From contig CAMRHE010001105.1 in NCBI GenBank assembly GCA_947044405.1, positions 124,001 through 188,000 of the forward strand: a stretch of DNA of 64,000 nt, given 5' to 3'. The stretch comes from Leptodactylus fallax (lineage: Eukaryota > Chordata > Amphibia > Anura > Leptodactylidae). Of this stretch, positions 12,058-24,800 are shown piece after piece. The position numbers were made by a program, and so were the translations under genes. How positions within the stretch are numbered: the first letter of the stretch is position 1; the number at the start of each line of letters is the position of its first letter. A model generated the notes under the pieces. That model was not told the origin of the DNA. It saw nothing but the letters and a program-made list of their open reading frames with translations, and searched no databases.

Positions 12058-12620
12058 CCAAGATAGGAGGATAAAGACTGAGATAAGACCCGAGATAGGA
12101 GGCTAAAGACTGAGATAAGACCCGAGATAGGAGGCTAAAGACTGAGATAAGATGTCACAGACCACAGATAGGAGGCTAAAGACTGAGATAAGACCCGAGA
12201 TAGGAGGCTAAAGACTGAGATAAAAAGCCATAGACTCCAGATAGGAGGCAAAAGACTAAGATAAGAAGCAAAAGACTCGAGATAGGAGTATAAAGACTGA
12301 GATAAAAAGCCACAGCCCCAAGATTGGGGGCTACAGACTGAGATAAGACCCGAGATAGGAGGCTCAAGACTGAGATAAGATGTCACAGACCACAGATAGG
12401 AGGCTAAAGACTGAGAGAAAAAGCCACAGACCCGAGAAAGGAGGCCAAAGACTGAGATAAGAAGCAGCAGACCCGAAATAGGTAGATGAAGATTGAGAAC
12501 AGACCTGACATAGGAGGCTAAAGACAGATAAGAACCCACAGACCCGAAATAGGAGGCTAAAGACTGAGATAAGAAGCAGGAGACCCGAGATAGGAGATTA
12601 AAGACTGAGACAAAAAGCGG
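12058..12620. repeat. Degenerate 32-41 bp tandem array, segment 1
   Basis: Units contain GAGATAGGAGGCTAAAGACT and GAGATAAGA followed by a variable CCCACAGACC spacer. The array is old and divergent. It continues at 13525-14342 and 15263-15440, the interruptions being insertions of mobile elements. Confidence 0.9.
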
Positions 12621-12624
12621 AAGA

Positions 12625-13512
12625 GTGAAGAAATCAGGCGATACCTTTTAGAGGCTACTGAGTATATTTATAAGTAAGCTTTCAGGAGTGCTAGCTCCCT
12701 CCATCAGACATGGTGTGATACAAGAACTGAAAATTAACAGATTTTTATACACATGGTTTCAAAGCATTTTAGAGTCCTTAAAAGAAATTGCAATCTAAGT
12801 AGAGAAGTTATTTACAACAGGTCAAAAAAACAGTCTGGAAACTTGTGGTGCGTGACGGAGGGATCAGTAATTCTTGCTGTTATCTGTTTGCTATCAGGAG
12901 GTGATTTGTGTCCCTCACAGCTCATACATAGTGTGATTTGAAGCTGGCACATTTCTCCGGAGAAAACCACTCTCTTGAAGATTTGCGGGTTGTGGTTTTA
13001 ATGGGACATTTTAAGACACAGGAGAAAAGGAAAGAATCGGAGTATAAATTTATGCAAAAATTTCAAACTCTGCAATTTGGACTTAATATTCCTGCCAGCT
13101 TCATGTCACACTATGTATGTACCATGAACTGAACTCAATATTCATGCCAGCTTCAAATCACACTATGTATGAGCTGTGAGGGTCACAAATCACCTCCTGA
13201 TAGCAAACAGATAACAGCAAGAATTACTGATCCCTCCGTCACGCACCACAAGTTTCCAGACTGTTTTTTTGACCTGTTGTAAATAACTTCTCTACTTAGA
13301 TTGCATTTTTTTAAGGACTCTAAAATGCTTTGAAAACCATGTGTATAAAAATGTGTGAATTTTCAGTTCTTGTATCACACCATGTCTGATGAAGGGAGCG
13401 AGTACTCCTGAAAGCTTACTTATAAATATACTCAGTTAGCCTCTAAAAGGTATCGCCTGATTTCTTCTCTTCCACTACTTTCAATGGCTAACACGGTACA
13501 ACATTATACTAC
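12625..13512 (+). mobile_element. Fold-back retroelement fragment, probably Penelope-like (GIY-YIG)
   Basis: Two inverted arms of about 325 bp (left 12627-12949, right 13145-13470) are more than 90% identical by eye. They flank a 195-bp centre. The centre plus the end of the left arm encodes (+, 12938-13132) a short peptide with HSLEDLRVVVLMGHF, then YKFMQKFQTLQFGLN and FMSHY. This pattern resembles the end of the GIY-YIG endonuclease domain of Penelope-like elements; the family call is from memory of such motifs, not a search. The right arm continues into a tail with GGCTAACACGGTACAACATT. The insertion splits the degenerate tandem array. I read it as a 5'-truncated copy with an inverted copy of its own 3' end attached. 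A non-autonomous DNA transposon with long inverted repeats is the alternative. Confidence 0.6.
12938..13132 (+). pseudogene. Remnant of the GIY-YIG end of a retroelement protein
   Basis: The remnant is a 64-codon open frame inside the fold-back element. Residues HSLEDLRVVV, EYKFMQKF and the TLQFGLN-x5-FMSHY end look like the C-terminus of the endonuclease domain in Penelope-like elements. The catalytic GIY and YIG strands are absent, being upstream of the truncation, so it cannot be active. The apparent start ATG lies in the inverted arm, so it is not the native start. Confidence 0.45.
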
Positions 13513-13524
13513 TATCAACCTGAG

Positions 13525-14342
13525 ACAAAAAAACAGCAGACCCCAGATAGGAGGATAAAGACTGAGATAAAAACCCACAGACCCGTAGGAGGCTAAAGAC
13601 TGAGATAAGACCCAGGAGACCCGAGATAGGAGATTAAAGACTGAGACAAGAAGCAGCAGACCTCAGATAGAAGGCTAAAGACTGACATAAGAAGCAGAAG
13701 ACCTCAGATGAAAGGCTGAAGACTGAGATAAGACCTGAGATAGGAGGCTAAAGACAGATAAGAAGCAGCAGACCAGAGATAGGCAGATGAAAACTGAAAT
13801 AAAAACCCACAGACCCGAGATAGCAGGCTAAAGACTGAGATAAGTAGCAGACCCAAGATATGAGGCTAAAGACCGAGTTAAGAAGTTGCAGACCTCCAAT
13901 AGAAAGTGGAAGACTGAGATAACACCTGGAATAGGAAGCTGAAGACTGAGATAAGAAGCCATAGACCCAAGATAGGATGCTGAAGACAGATAAGAAGCCA
14001 CAGACCTGAGATAGGAGGCTAAAGACTGAGATAAGAAGTTTCAGACCTGAGATAGGAAGCTAAACACTGAGATAAGAAGCTACAGACCTGAGATAGGAGG
14101 ATAAAGACTGAGCTAAAACCTGAGATAGGAGGCTGAAGGCTGAGCTAAAAAGCCACAGAACTGAGATAGTAGCCTGACGACTGTTATAAGACTCGAGATA
14201 AGAGGCTGAAGGGTGACATAAGAAGCACCACTCCGGAGGGAAGATACTGAAGGCTGAGAAAAGAAGCTGCAGTCCCAAGGCTGAAGAATGAGATAAGCCA
14301 CAGACATGAGATAGGAGGCTGAAGACTGAGATAAGACCTGAG
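13525..14342. repeat. Degenerate 32-41 bp tandem array, segment 2
   Basis: Continuation of the array at 12058-12620 with the same GAGATAGGAGGCTAAAGACT core and many substitutions and spacer length changes. It ends at the target site of the LTR insertion (CTGAG at 14338-14342). Confidence 0.9.
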
Positions 14343-15262
14343 TGTGAAGGATACCGCTTTGCCAAGCCTCTTGGCCTACCTGCAAACACCCTCTTACCTT
14401 CCACTCACACCTTGTGAGTGCCGGGTTCGTAGGATAATATGAAACGAGCTTTATAAATTTTATATATTTATTAACCCAAGTGGGTCGGTACTAGGCGCTA
14501 ACGTATATAGAATACACATCAGAGAATGGTCAAGCAAACACAGGTAAAAACACAATACAGTACAGAAAATAAAACGCGATTAAAAGATAGAAAAGAATAA
14601 CAAGCAAATCTGCAGTCTGGTGCGCTGCTAGACCCCAGGGCACTTCCTTACATCAGTAACACGATATGTGTCTTCACATCTCTCCCAGGCTAAGAACTAC
14701 CCATCTCCCTGGTCTGAGACCATATAACTATCCTAGTCTCCTCCCTGTGTGATGTCACCAGGAGAAGAGCCAGATAAATATATACAGCCAGAACTCCTTG
14801 CCGGATGACTGTAGTATCAGGCAAGGGGTATGACGGGGTTCGTGGCGAGATTCCCATTGCGTAGACACCAGGAATGGTAGGGAGTTCAGTGTCTGGACCT
14901 TTTCACTGCCTCTAACAGTAACGTGTTTGGACTTGATGCGTCCGTTCCAATCTTGTGCACCCGAGGGATTTATTGGTGCGACTGTAGGATGCACCCCTAG
15001 GAAAATAGCATCATAATACCATATTCCCTTTGATGTTTTACTGGAGTCATCCCGTCTCCTGGAAATGCGAGAATCCACATCACTCCAGGATTTCCCCTGC
15101 TGAGTTAACGAGTTTCACACTTGTATGTAAAGAAGGGATGTGTATGTGTGACTGCAGACACTGAGTCTGCGAGGGTCTGGGGGCTAAAGGGTGTGATATC
15201 CATCAGCCAGAAATGGAATCCCATATCTAAGATTAATCCCCCTTGGCTGATCCTGTACCACA
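14343..15262 (-). mobile_element. Solo LTR, 920 bp, with 5-bp target site duplication
   Basis: On the plus strand the element starts TGTGAAGG and ends TACCACA, so it has TG...CA termini. It is flanked by CTGAG on both sides (14338-14342 and 15263-15267). Removing it restores a normal GACCTGAGATAGGAGG array unit, which fixes the borders. The sense strand is minus: AATAAA lies at about 14467-14472 on the minus strand and a TATATATTTA box further upstream. There is no internal region, so this is a recombined LTR. A related LTR in the opposite orientation lies at about 41750-42818. The minus-strand open frame 14755-15078 has no domain that I recognise. The family (gypsy-like or endogenous retrovirus) cannot be decided from the LTR. 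Confidence 0.8.
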
Positions 15263-15440
15263 CTGAGATAGGAGGCTGAAGGCTTAGATAAGACCCGAGA
15301 TAGGAGGCTGAAGGCTTAGATAAGACCCGAGATAGGAGGCTGAGGCCGTAAAGACTGATATAAGCAGCTGCAGACTCGAGATAAGATGCTGAAGACTTAG
15401 ATAAGATCCGAGATAGGTGACTGAGATAAGAGGCTAGGCC
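15263..15440. repeat. Degenerate 32-41 bp tandem array, segment 3
   Basis: The last units of the array interrupted by the LTR, with GAGATAGGAGGCTGAAGGCT cores. They fade out by about 15440. Confidence 0.85.
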
Positions 15441-15856
15441 TTTGCATTATAACAATGCTAGTGGTCAGTGAGGTGATCCAGGATGATGGGGGTCTGCACT
15501 AACCCCTGCCCCCCTCCCCCAATTTCATCCTCTAAGATATCACAACTTCTAGGTGCACAGTGTAATGAGAAGTGTTGGGAATCTTATCTGTGAACAGAAA
15601 GGGAATTAATGAGAAAGGAAAGGGTTAAATCAGTACATGGTGCGCTCTCTCTTTAAGACCTGCCCACATCTTTTAGTTGGGGGAGGAGCATTGGGCAGAA
15701 GATCATGAATATTTATCAGCTTGATTCATCAGGTCCAATCCAAACCGGACAGAATCAATCCCTGCCTCCGGCACTTCCTGTTAACCTGTTCACTGCCAAG
15801 AGGCGAAGAGTTGGTGCAGGGGACTAAATAGGGGAGAGGGGGAGTACTCAGCATCA
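15441..15856. other. Intergenic unique sequence
   Basis: No gene or transposon is recognised. The region ends at the first degenerate units of the large 34-bp array. Confidence 0.5.
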
Positions 15857-18800
15857 GACACTGTATCACACCTGGAAGGATTAGATACATGGTTCCACAG
15901 ACAGTATCACTCCTGTGAGGGTTAGATATGGAAGAGAGCATTACACATAATAGGATTGGATACAGCAGACGGTATCACATGTGCTAGGATTAGATACAGC
16001 AGACGGTATCACACGTGCTAGGATTGGATACAGCAGACGGTATCACACGTGCTAGGACTAGATACAGCAGACGGTATCACACGTGCTAGGACTAGATACA
16101 GCAGACAGTATCACACGTGCTAGGACTAGATACAGCAGACAGTATCACACGTGCTAGGATTAGATACAGCAGACGGTATCACACGTGCTAGGATTAGATA
16201 CAGCAGACGGTATCACACGTGCTAGGATTAGATACAGCAGACGGTATCACACGTGCTAGGATTAGATACAGCAGACGGTATCACACGTCCTAGGATTAGA
16301 TACAGCAGACGGTATCACACGTGCTAGGATTAGATACAGCAGACTGTATCACACGTGCTAGGATTAGATACAGCAGACGGTATCACACGTGCTAGGACTA
16401 GATACAGCAGACGGTATCACACGTGCTAGGATTGGATACAGCAGACGGTATCACACGTGCTAGGATTGGATACAGCAGACGGTATCACACGTGCTAGGAT
16501 TGGATACAGCAGACGGTATCACACGTGCTAGGATTAGATACAGCAGACGGTATCACACGTGCTAGGATTAGATACAGCAGACGGTATCACACGTGCTAGG
16601 ACTAGATACAGCAGACGGTATCACACGTGCTAGGATTAGATACAGCAGACGGTATCACACGTGCTAGGATTAGATACAGCAGACGGTATCACACGTGCTA
16701 GGATTGGATACAGCAGACGGTATCACACGTGCTCGGATTAGATAAAGCAGACGGTATCACACGTGCTAGGATTAGATACAGCAGACGGTATCACACGTGC
16801 TAGGATTGGATACAGCAGACGGTATCACACGTGCTAGGATTAGATATAGCAGACGGTATCACACGTGCTAGGATTAGATACAGCAGACGGTATCACACGT
16901 GCTAGGACTAGATACAGCAGACAGTATCACACGTGCTAGGATTAGATACAGCAGACAGTTTCACACGTGCTAGGATTAGATACAGCAGACGGTATCACAC
17001 GTGCTAGGATTAGATACAGCAGATGGTATCACACGTGCTAGGATTGGATACAGCAGACGGTATCACACGTGCTAGGATTGGATACAGCAGACGGTATCAC
17101 ACGTGCTAGGATTGGATACAGCAGACGGTATCACACGTGCTAGGACTAGATACAGCAGACGGTATCACACGTGCTAGGATTGGATACAGCAGACGGTATC
17201 ACACGTGCTAGGATTGGATACAGCAGACGGTATCACACGTGCTAGGATTAGATACAGCAGACGGTATCACACGTGCTAGGATTAGATACAGCAGATGGTA
17301 TCACACGTGCTAGGATTGGATACAGCAGACGGTATCACACGTGCTAGGATTGGATACAGCAGACGTTATCACACGTGCTAGGACTAGATACAGCAGACGG
17401 TATCACACGTGCTAGGATTAGATACAGCAGACGGTATCACATGTGCTAGGATTGGATACAGCAGACGGTATCACACGTGCTAGGATTGGATACAGCAGAC
17501 GGTATCACACGTGCTAGGATTGGATACAGCAGACGGTATCACACGTGCTAGGATTGGATATAGCAGACGGTATCACACGTGCTAGGACTAGATACAGCAG
17601 ACGGTATCACACGTGCTAGGATTGGATACAGCAGACGGTATCACACGTGCTAGGATTGGATACAGCAGACGGTATCACACGTGCTAGGACTAGATACAGC
17701 AGACGGTATCACACGTGCTAGGACTAGATACAGCAGACGGTATCACACGTGCTAGGACTAGATACAGCAGACGGTATCACACGTGCTAGGACTAGATACA
17801 GCAGACGGTATCACACGTGCTAGGATTAGATACAGCAGACAGTATCACACATGCTAGGATTAGATACAGCAGACGGTATCACACGTGCTAGGATTAGATA
17901 CAGCAGACGGTATCACACGTGCTAGGATTAGATACAGCAGACGGTATCACACGTGCTAGGACTAGATACAGCAGACGGTATCACACGTGCTAGGATTGGA
18001 TACAGCAGACGGTATCACACGTGCTAGGATTGGATACAGCAGACGGTATCATACGTGCTAGGACTAGATATAGCAGACGGTATCACACGTGCTAGGATTG
18101 GATACAGCAGATGGTATCACACGTGCTAGGATTAGATACAGCAGACGGTATCACACGTGCTAGGATTAGATACAGCAGACGGTATCACACGTGCTAGGAT
18201 TAGATACAGCAGACGGTATCACACGTGCTAGGACTAGATACAGCAGACGGTATCACACGTGCTAGGATTAGATACAGCAGACGGTATCACACGTGCTAGG
18301 ACTAGATACAGCAGACGGTATCACACGTGCTAGGACTAGATACAGCAGACGGTATCACACGTGCTAGGATTGAATACAGCAGACGGTATCACACGTGCTA
18401 GGATTAGATACAGCAGACGGTATCACACGTGCTAGGATTAGATACAGCAGACGGTATCACACGTGCTAGGATTGGATACAGCAGACGGTATCACACGTGT
18501 TAGGACTAGATACAGCAGACGGTATCACACGTGCTAGGATTGGATACAGCAGACGGTATCACACGTGCTAGGATTAGATACAGCAGACGGTATCACACGT
18601 GCTAGGATTAGATACAGCAGACAGTATCACACATGCTAGGATTAGATACAGCAGACGGTATCACACGTGCTAGGATTAGATACAGCAGACGGTATCACAC
18701 GTGCTAGGACTAGATACAGCAGACGGTATCACACGTGCTAGGATTAGATACAGCAGACGGTATCACACGTGCTAGGATTGGATACAGCAGACGGTATCAC

Positions 18801-21800
18801 ACGTGCTAGGACTAGATACAGCAGACGGTATCACACGTGCTAGGATTGGATACAGCAGACGGTATCACACGTGCTAGGATTAGATACAGCAGACGGTATC
18901 ACACGTGCTAGGATTGGATACAGCAGGCGGTATCACACGTGCTAGGATTGGATACAGCAGACGGTATCACACGTGCTAGGATTAGATACAGCAGACGGTA
19001 TCACACGTGCTAGGATTGGATACAGCAGACGGTATCACACGTGCTAGGATTAGATACAGCAGACGGTATCACACGTGCTAGGATTAGATACAGCAGACTT
19101 GCTAGGACTAGATACAGCAGACGGTATCACACGTGCTAGGATTGGATACAGCAGACGGTATCACACGTGCTAGGACTAGATACAGCAGACGGTATCACAC
19201 GTGCTAGGATTAGATACAGCAGACGGTATCACACGTGCTAGGACTAGATACAGCAGACGGTATCACACGTGCTAGGATTAGATACAGCAGACGGTATCAC
19301 ACGTGCTAGGACTAGATACAGCAGACGGTATCACACATGCTAGGATTAGATACAGCAGACAGTTTCACACGTGCTAGGATTAGATACAGCAGACGGTATC
19401 ACACGTGCTAGGATTAGATACAGCAGATGGTATCACACGTGCTAGGATTGGATACAGCAGACGGTATCACACGTGCTAGGATTGGATACAGCAGACGGTA
19501 TCACACGTGCTAGGATTGGATACAGCAGACGGTATCACACGTGCTAGGATTAGATACAGCAGACGGTATCACACGTGCTAGGATTAGATACAGCAGACTT
19601 GCTAGGACTAGATACAGCAGACGGTATCACACGTGCTAGGATTGGATACAGCAGACGGTATCACACGTGCTAGGACTAGATACAGCAGACGGTATCACAC
19701 GTGCTAGGATTAGATACAGCAGACGGTATCACACGTGCTAGGACTAGATACAGCAGACGGTATCACACGTGCTAGGATTAGATACAGCAGACGGTATCAC
19801 ACGTGCTAGGACTAGATACAGCAGACGGTATCACACATGCTAGGATTAGATACAGCAGACAGTTTCACACGTGCTAGGATTAGATACAGCAGACGGTATC
19901 ACACGTGCTAGGATTAGATACAGCAGATGGTATCACACGTGCTAGGATTGGATACAGCAGACGGTATCACACGTGCTAGGATTGGATACAGCAGACGGTA
20001 TCACACGTGCTAGGATTGGATACAGCAGACGGTATCACACGTGCTAGGACTAGATACAGCAGACGGTATCACACGTGCTAGGATTGGATACAGCAGACGG
20101 TATCACACGTGCTAGGATTGGATACAGCAGACGGTATCACACGTGCTAGGATTGGATACAGCAGACGGTATCACACGTGCTAGGATTAGATACAGCAGAC
20201 GGTATCACACGTGCTAGGATTAGATACAGCAGATGGTATCACACGTGCTAGGATTGGATACAGCAGACGGTATCACACGTGCTAGGATTGGATACAGCAG
20301 ACGTTATCACACGTGCTAGGACTAGATACAGCAGACGGTATCACACGTGCTAGGATTGGATACAGCAGGCGGTATCACATGTGCTAGGATTGGATACAGC
20401 AGACGGTATCACACGTGCTAGGATTGGATACAGCAGACGGTATCACACGTGCTAGGATTGGATACAGCAGACGGTATCACACGTGCTAGGATTAGATATA
20501 GCAGACGGTATCACACGTGCTAGGACTAGATACAGCAGACGGTATCACACGTGCTAGGATTGGATACAGCAGACGGTATCACACGTGCTAGGATTGGATA
20601 CAGCAGACGGTATCACACGTGCTAGGATTGGATACAGCAGACGGTATCACACGTGCAAGGACTAGATACAGCAGACGGTATCACACGTGCTAGGATTGGA
20701 TACAGCAGACGGTATCACACGTGCTAGGATTAGATACAGCAGACGGTATCACACGTGCTAGGATTAGATACAGCAGATGGTATCACACGTGCTAGGATTG
20801 GATACAGCAGACGGTATCACACGTGCTAGGATTGGATACAGCAGACGGTATCACACGTGCTAGGACTAGATACAGCAGACGGTATCACACGTGCTAGGAT
20901 TGGATACAGCAGACGGTATCACACGTGCTAGGATTGGATACAGCAGACGGTATCACACGTGCTAGGATTAGATATAGCAGACGGTATCACACGTGCTAGG
21001 ATTAGATACAGCAGATGGTATCACACGTGCTAGGATTAGATACAGCAGACGGTATCACACGTGCTAGGATTGGATACAGCAGACGGTATCACACGTGCTA
21101 GGATTGGATACAGCAGACGGTATCACACGTGCTAGGATTGGATACAGCAGGCGGTATCACACGTGCTAGGATTAGATATAGCAGACGGTATCACACGTGC
21201 TAGGATTGGATACAGCAGACGGTATCACACGTGCTAGGATTGGATACAGCAGACGGTATCACACGTGCTAGGATTGGATACAGCAGACGGTATCACACGT
21301 GCTAGGACTAGATACAGCAGACGGTATCACACGTGCTAGGATTGGATACAGCAGACGGTATCACACGTGCTAGGATTGGATACAGCAGACGGTATCACAC
21401 GTGCTAGGATTGGATACAGCAGACGGTATCACACGTGCTAGGACTAGATACAGCAGACGGTATCACACGTGCTAGGATTGGATACAGCAGACGGTATCAC
21501 ACGTGCTAGGATTAGATACAGCAGACGGTATCACACGTGCTAGGATTAGATACAGCAGATGGTATCACACGTGCTAGGATTGGATACAGCAGACGGTATC
21601 ACACGTGCTAGGATTGGATACAGCAGACGGTATCACACGTGCTAGGACTAGATACAGCAGACGGTATCACACGTGCTAGGATTGGATACAGCAGACGGTA
21701 TCACACGTGCTAGGATTGGATACAGCAGACGGTATCACACGTGCTAGGATTAGATACAGCAGACGGTATCACACGTGCTAGGATTAGATACAGCAGATGG

Positions 21801-24800
21801 TATCACACGTGCTAGGATTAGATACAGCAGACGGTATCACACGTGCTAGGATTGGATACAGCAGACGGTATCACACGTGCTAGGATTGGATACAGCAGAC
21901 GGTATCACACGTGCTAGGATTGGATACAGCAGACGGTATCACACGTGCTAGGATTAGATATAGCAGACGGTATCACACGTGCTAGGATTGGATACAGCAG
22001 ACGGTATCACACGTGCTAGGATTAGATACAGCAGACGGTATCACACGTGCTAGGATTGGATACAGCAGACGGTATCACACGTGCTAGGACTAGATACAGC
22101 AGACGGTATCACACGTGCTAGGACTAGATACAGCAGACGGTATCACACGTGCTAGGATTAGATACAGCAGATGGTATCACACGTGCTAGGATTGGATACA
22201 GCAGACGGTATCACACGTGCTAGGATTAGATACAGCAGACGGTATCACACGTGCTAGGACTAGATACAGCAGATGGTATCACACGTGCTAGGATTGGATA
22301 CAGCAGACGGTATCACACGTGCTAGGATTAGATACAGCAGACGGTATCACACGTGCTAGGACTAGATACAGCAGACGGTATCACACGTGCTAGGACTAGA
22401 TACAGCAGACGGTATCACACGTGCTAGGACTAGATACAGCAGACGGTATCACACGTGCTAGGACTAGATACAGCAGACGGTATCACACGTGCTAGGATTA
22501 GATACAGCAGACAGTTTCACACGTGCTAGGATTAGATACAGCAGACGGTATCACACGTGCTAGGATTAGATACAGCAGATGGTATCACACGTGCTAGGAT
22601 TGGATACAGCAGACGGTATCACACGTGCTAGGATTGGATACAGCAGACGGTATCACACGTGCTAGGATTGGATACAGCAGACGGTATCACACGTGCTAGG
22701 ACTAGATACAGCAGACGGTATCACACGTGCTAGGATTGGATACAGCAGACGGTATCACACGTGCTAGGATTGGATACAGCAGACGGTATCACACGTGCTA
22801 GGATTAGATACAGCAGACGGTATCACACGTGCTAGGATTAGATACAGCAGATGGTATCACACGTGCTAGGATTGGATACAGCAGACGGTATCACACGTGC
22901 TAGGATTGGATACAGCAGACGGTATCACACGTGCTAGGACTAGATACAGCAGACGGTATCACACGTGCTAGGATTAGATACAGCAGACGGTATCACATGT
23001 GCTAGGATTAGATACAGCAGACGGTATCACACGTGCTAGGATTAGATACAGCAGACGGTATCACACGTGCTAGGATTGGATACAGCAGACGGTATCACAC
23101 GTGCTAGGATTAGATACAGCAGACGGTATCACACGTGCTAGGATTAAACACAACCTAGATACAGCAGACGGTATCACACGTGCTAGGATTGGATACAGCA
23201 GACGGTATCACACGTGCTAGGACTAGATACAGCAGACGGTATCACACGTGCTAGGATTAGATACAGCAGACGGTATCACACGTGCTAGGACTAGATACAG
23301 CAGACGGTATCACACGTGCTAGGATTAGATACAGCAGACGGTATCACACGTGCTAGGACTAGATACAGCAGACGGTATCACACGTGCTAGGATTAGATAC
23401 AGCAGACAGTTTCACACGTGCTAGGATTAGATACAGCAGACGGTATCACACGTGCTAGGATTAGATACAGCAGATGGTATCACACGTGCTAGGATTGGAT
23501 ACAGCAGACGGTATCACACGTGCTAGGATTAGATACAGCAGACGGTATCACACGTGCTAGGATTAGATACAGCAGACGGTATCACACGTGCTAGGACTAG
23601 ATACAGCAGACGGTATCACACGTGCTAGGATTGGATACAGCAGACGGTATCACACGTGCTAGGATTGGATACAGCAGACGGTATCACACGTGCTAGGATT
23701 GGATACAGCAGACGGTATCACACGTGCTAGGATTAGATACAGCAGACGGTATCACACGTGCTAGGATTAGATACAGCAGATGGTATCACACGTGCTAGGA
23801 TTGGATACAGCAGACGGTATCACACGTGCTAGGATTAGATACAGCAGACGGTATCACACGTGCTAGGACTAGATACAGCAGACGGTATCACACGTTCTAG
23901 GATTAGATACAGCAGACGGTATCACACGTGCTAGGATTAGATACAGCAGATGGTATCACACGTGCTAGGATTAGATACAGCAGACGGTATCACACGTGCT
24001 AGGATTAGATACAGCAGACGGTATCACACGTGCTAGGATTGGATACAGCAGACGGTATCACACGTGCTAGGATTGGATACAGCAGACGGTATCACACGTG
24101 CTAGGATTAGATATAGCAGACGGTATCACACGTGCTAGGATTGGATACAGCAGACGGTATCACACGTGCTAGGATTAGATACAGCAGACGGTTTCACACG
24201 TGCTAGGATTAGATACAGCAGACGGTATCACATGTGCTAGGATTAGATACAGCAGACGGTATCACACGTGCTAGGATTGGATACAGCAGACGGTATCACA
24301 CGTGCTAGGATTGGATACAGCAGACGGTATCACACGTGCTAGGATTAGATACAGCAGACGGTATCACACGTGCTAGGATTAGATACAGCAGACGGTATCA
24401 CACGTGCTAGGATTAGATACAGCAGACGGTATCACACGTGCTAGGATTGGATACAGCAGACGGTATCACACGTGCTAGGATTGGATACAACAGACGGTAT
24501 CACACGTGCTAGGATTAGATATAGCAGACGGTATCACACGTGCTAGGATTGGATACAGCAGACGGTATCACACGTGCTAGGATTAGATACAGCAGACAGT
24601 TTCACACGTGCTAGGATTAGATACAGCAGACGGTATCACACGTGCTAGGATTAGATACAGCAGACGGTATCACACGTGCTAGGATTGGATACAGCAGACG
24701 GTATCACACGTGCTAGGATTGGATACAGCAGACGGTATCACACGTGCTAGGACTAGATACAGCAGACGGTATCACACGTGCTAGGATTGGATACAGCAGA

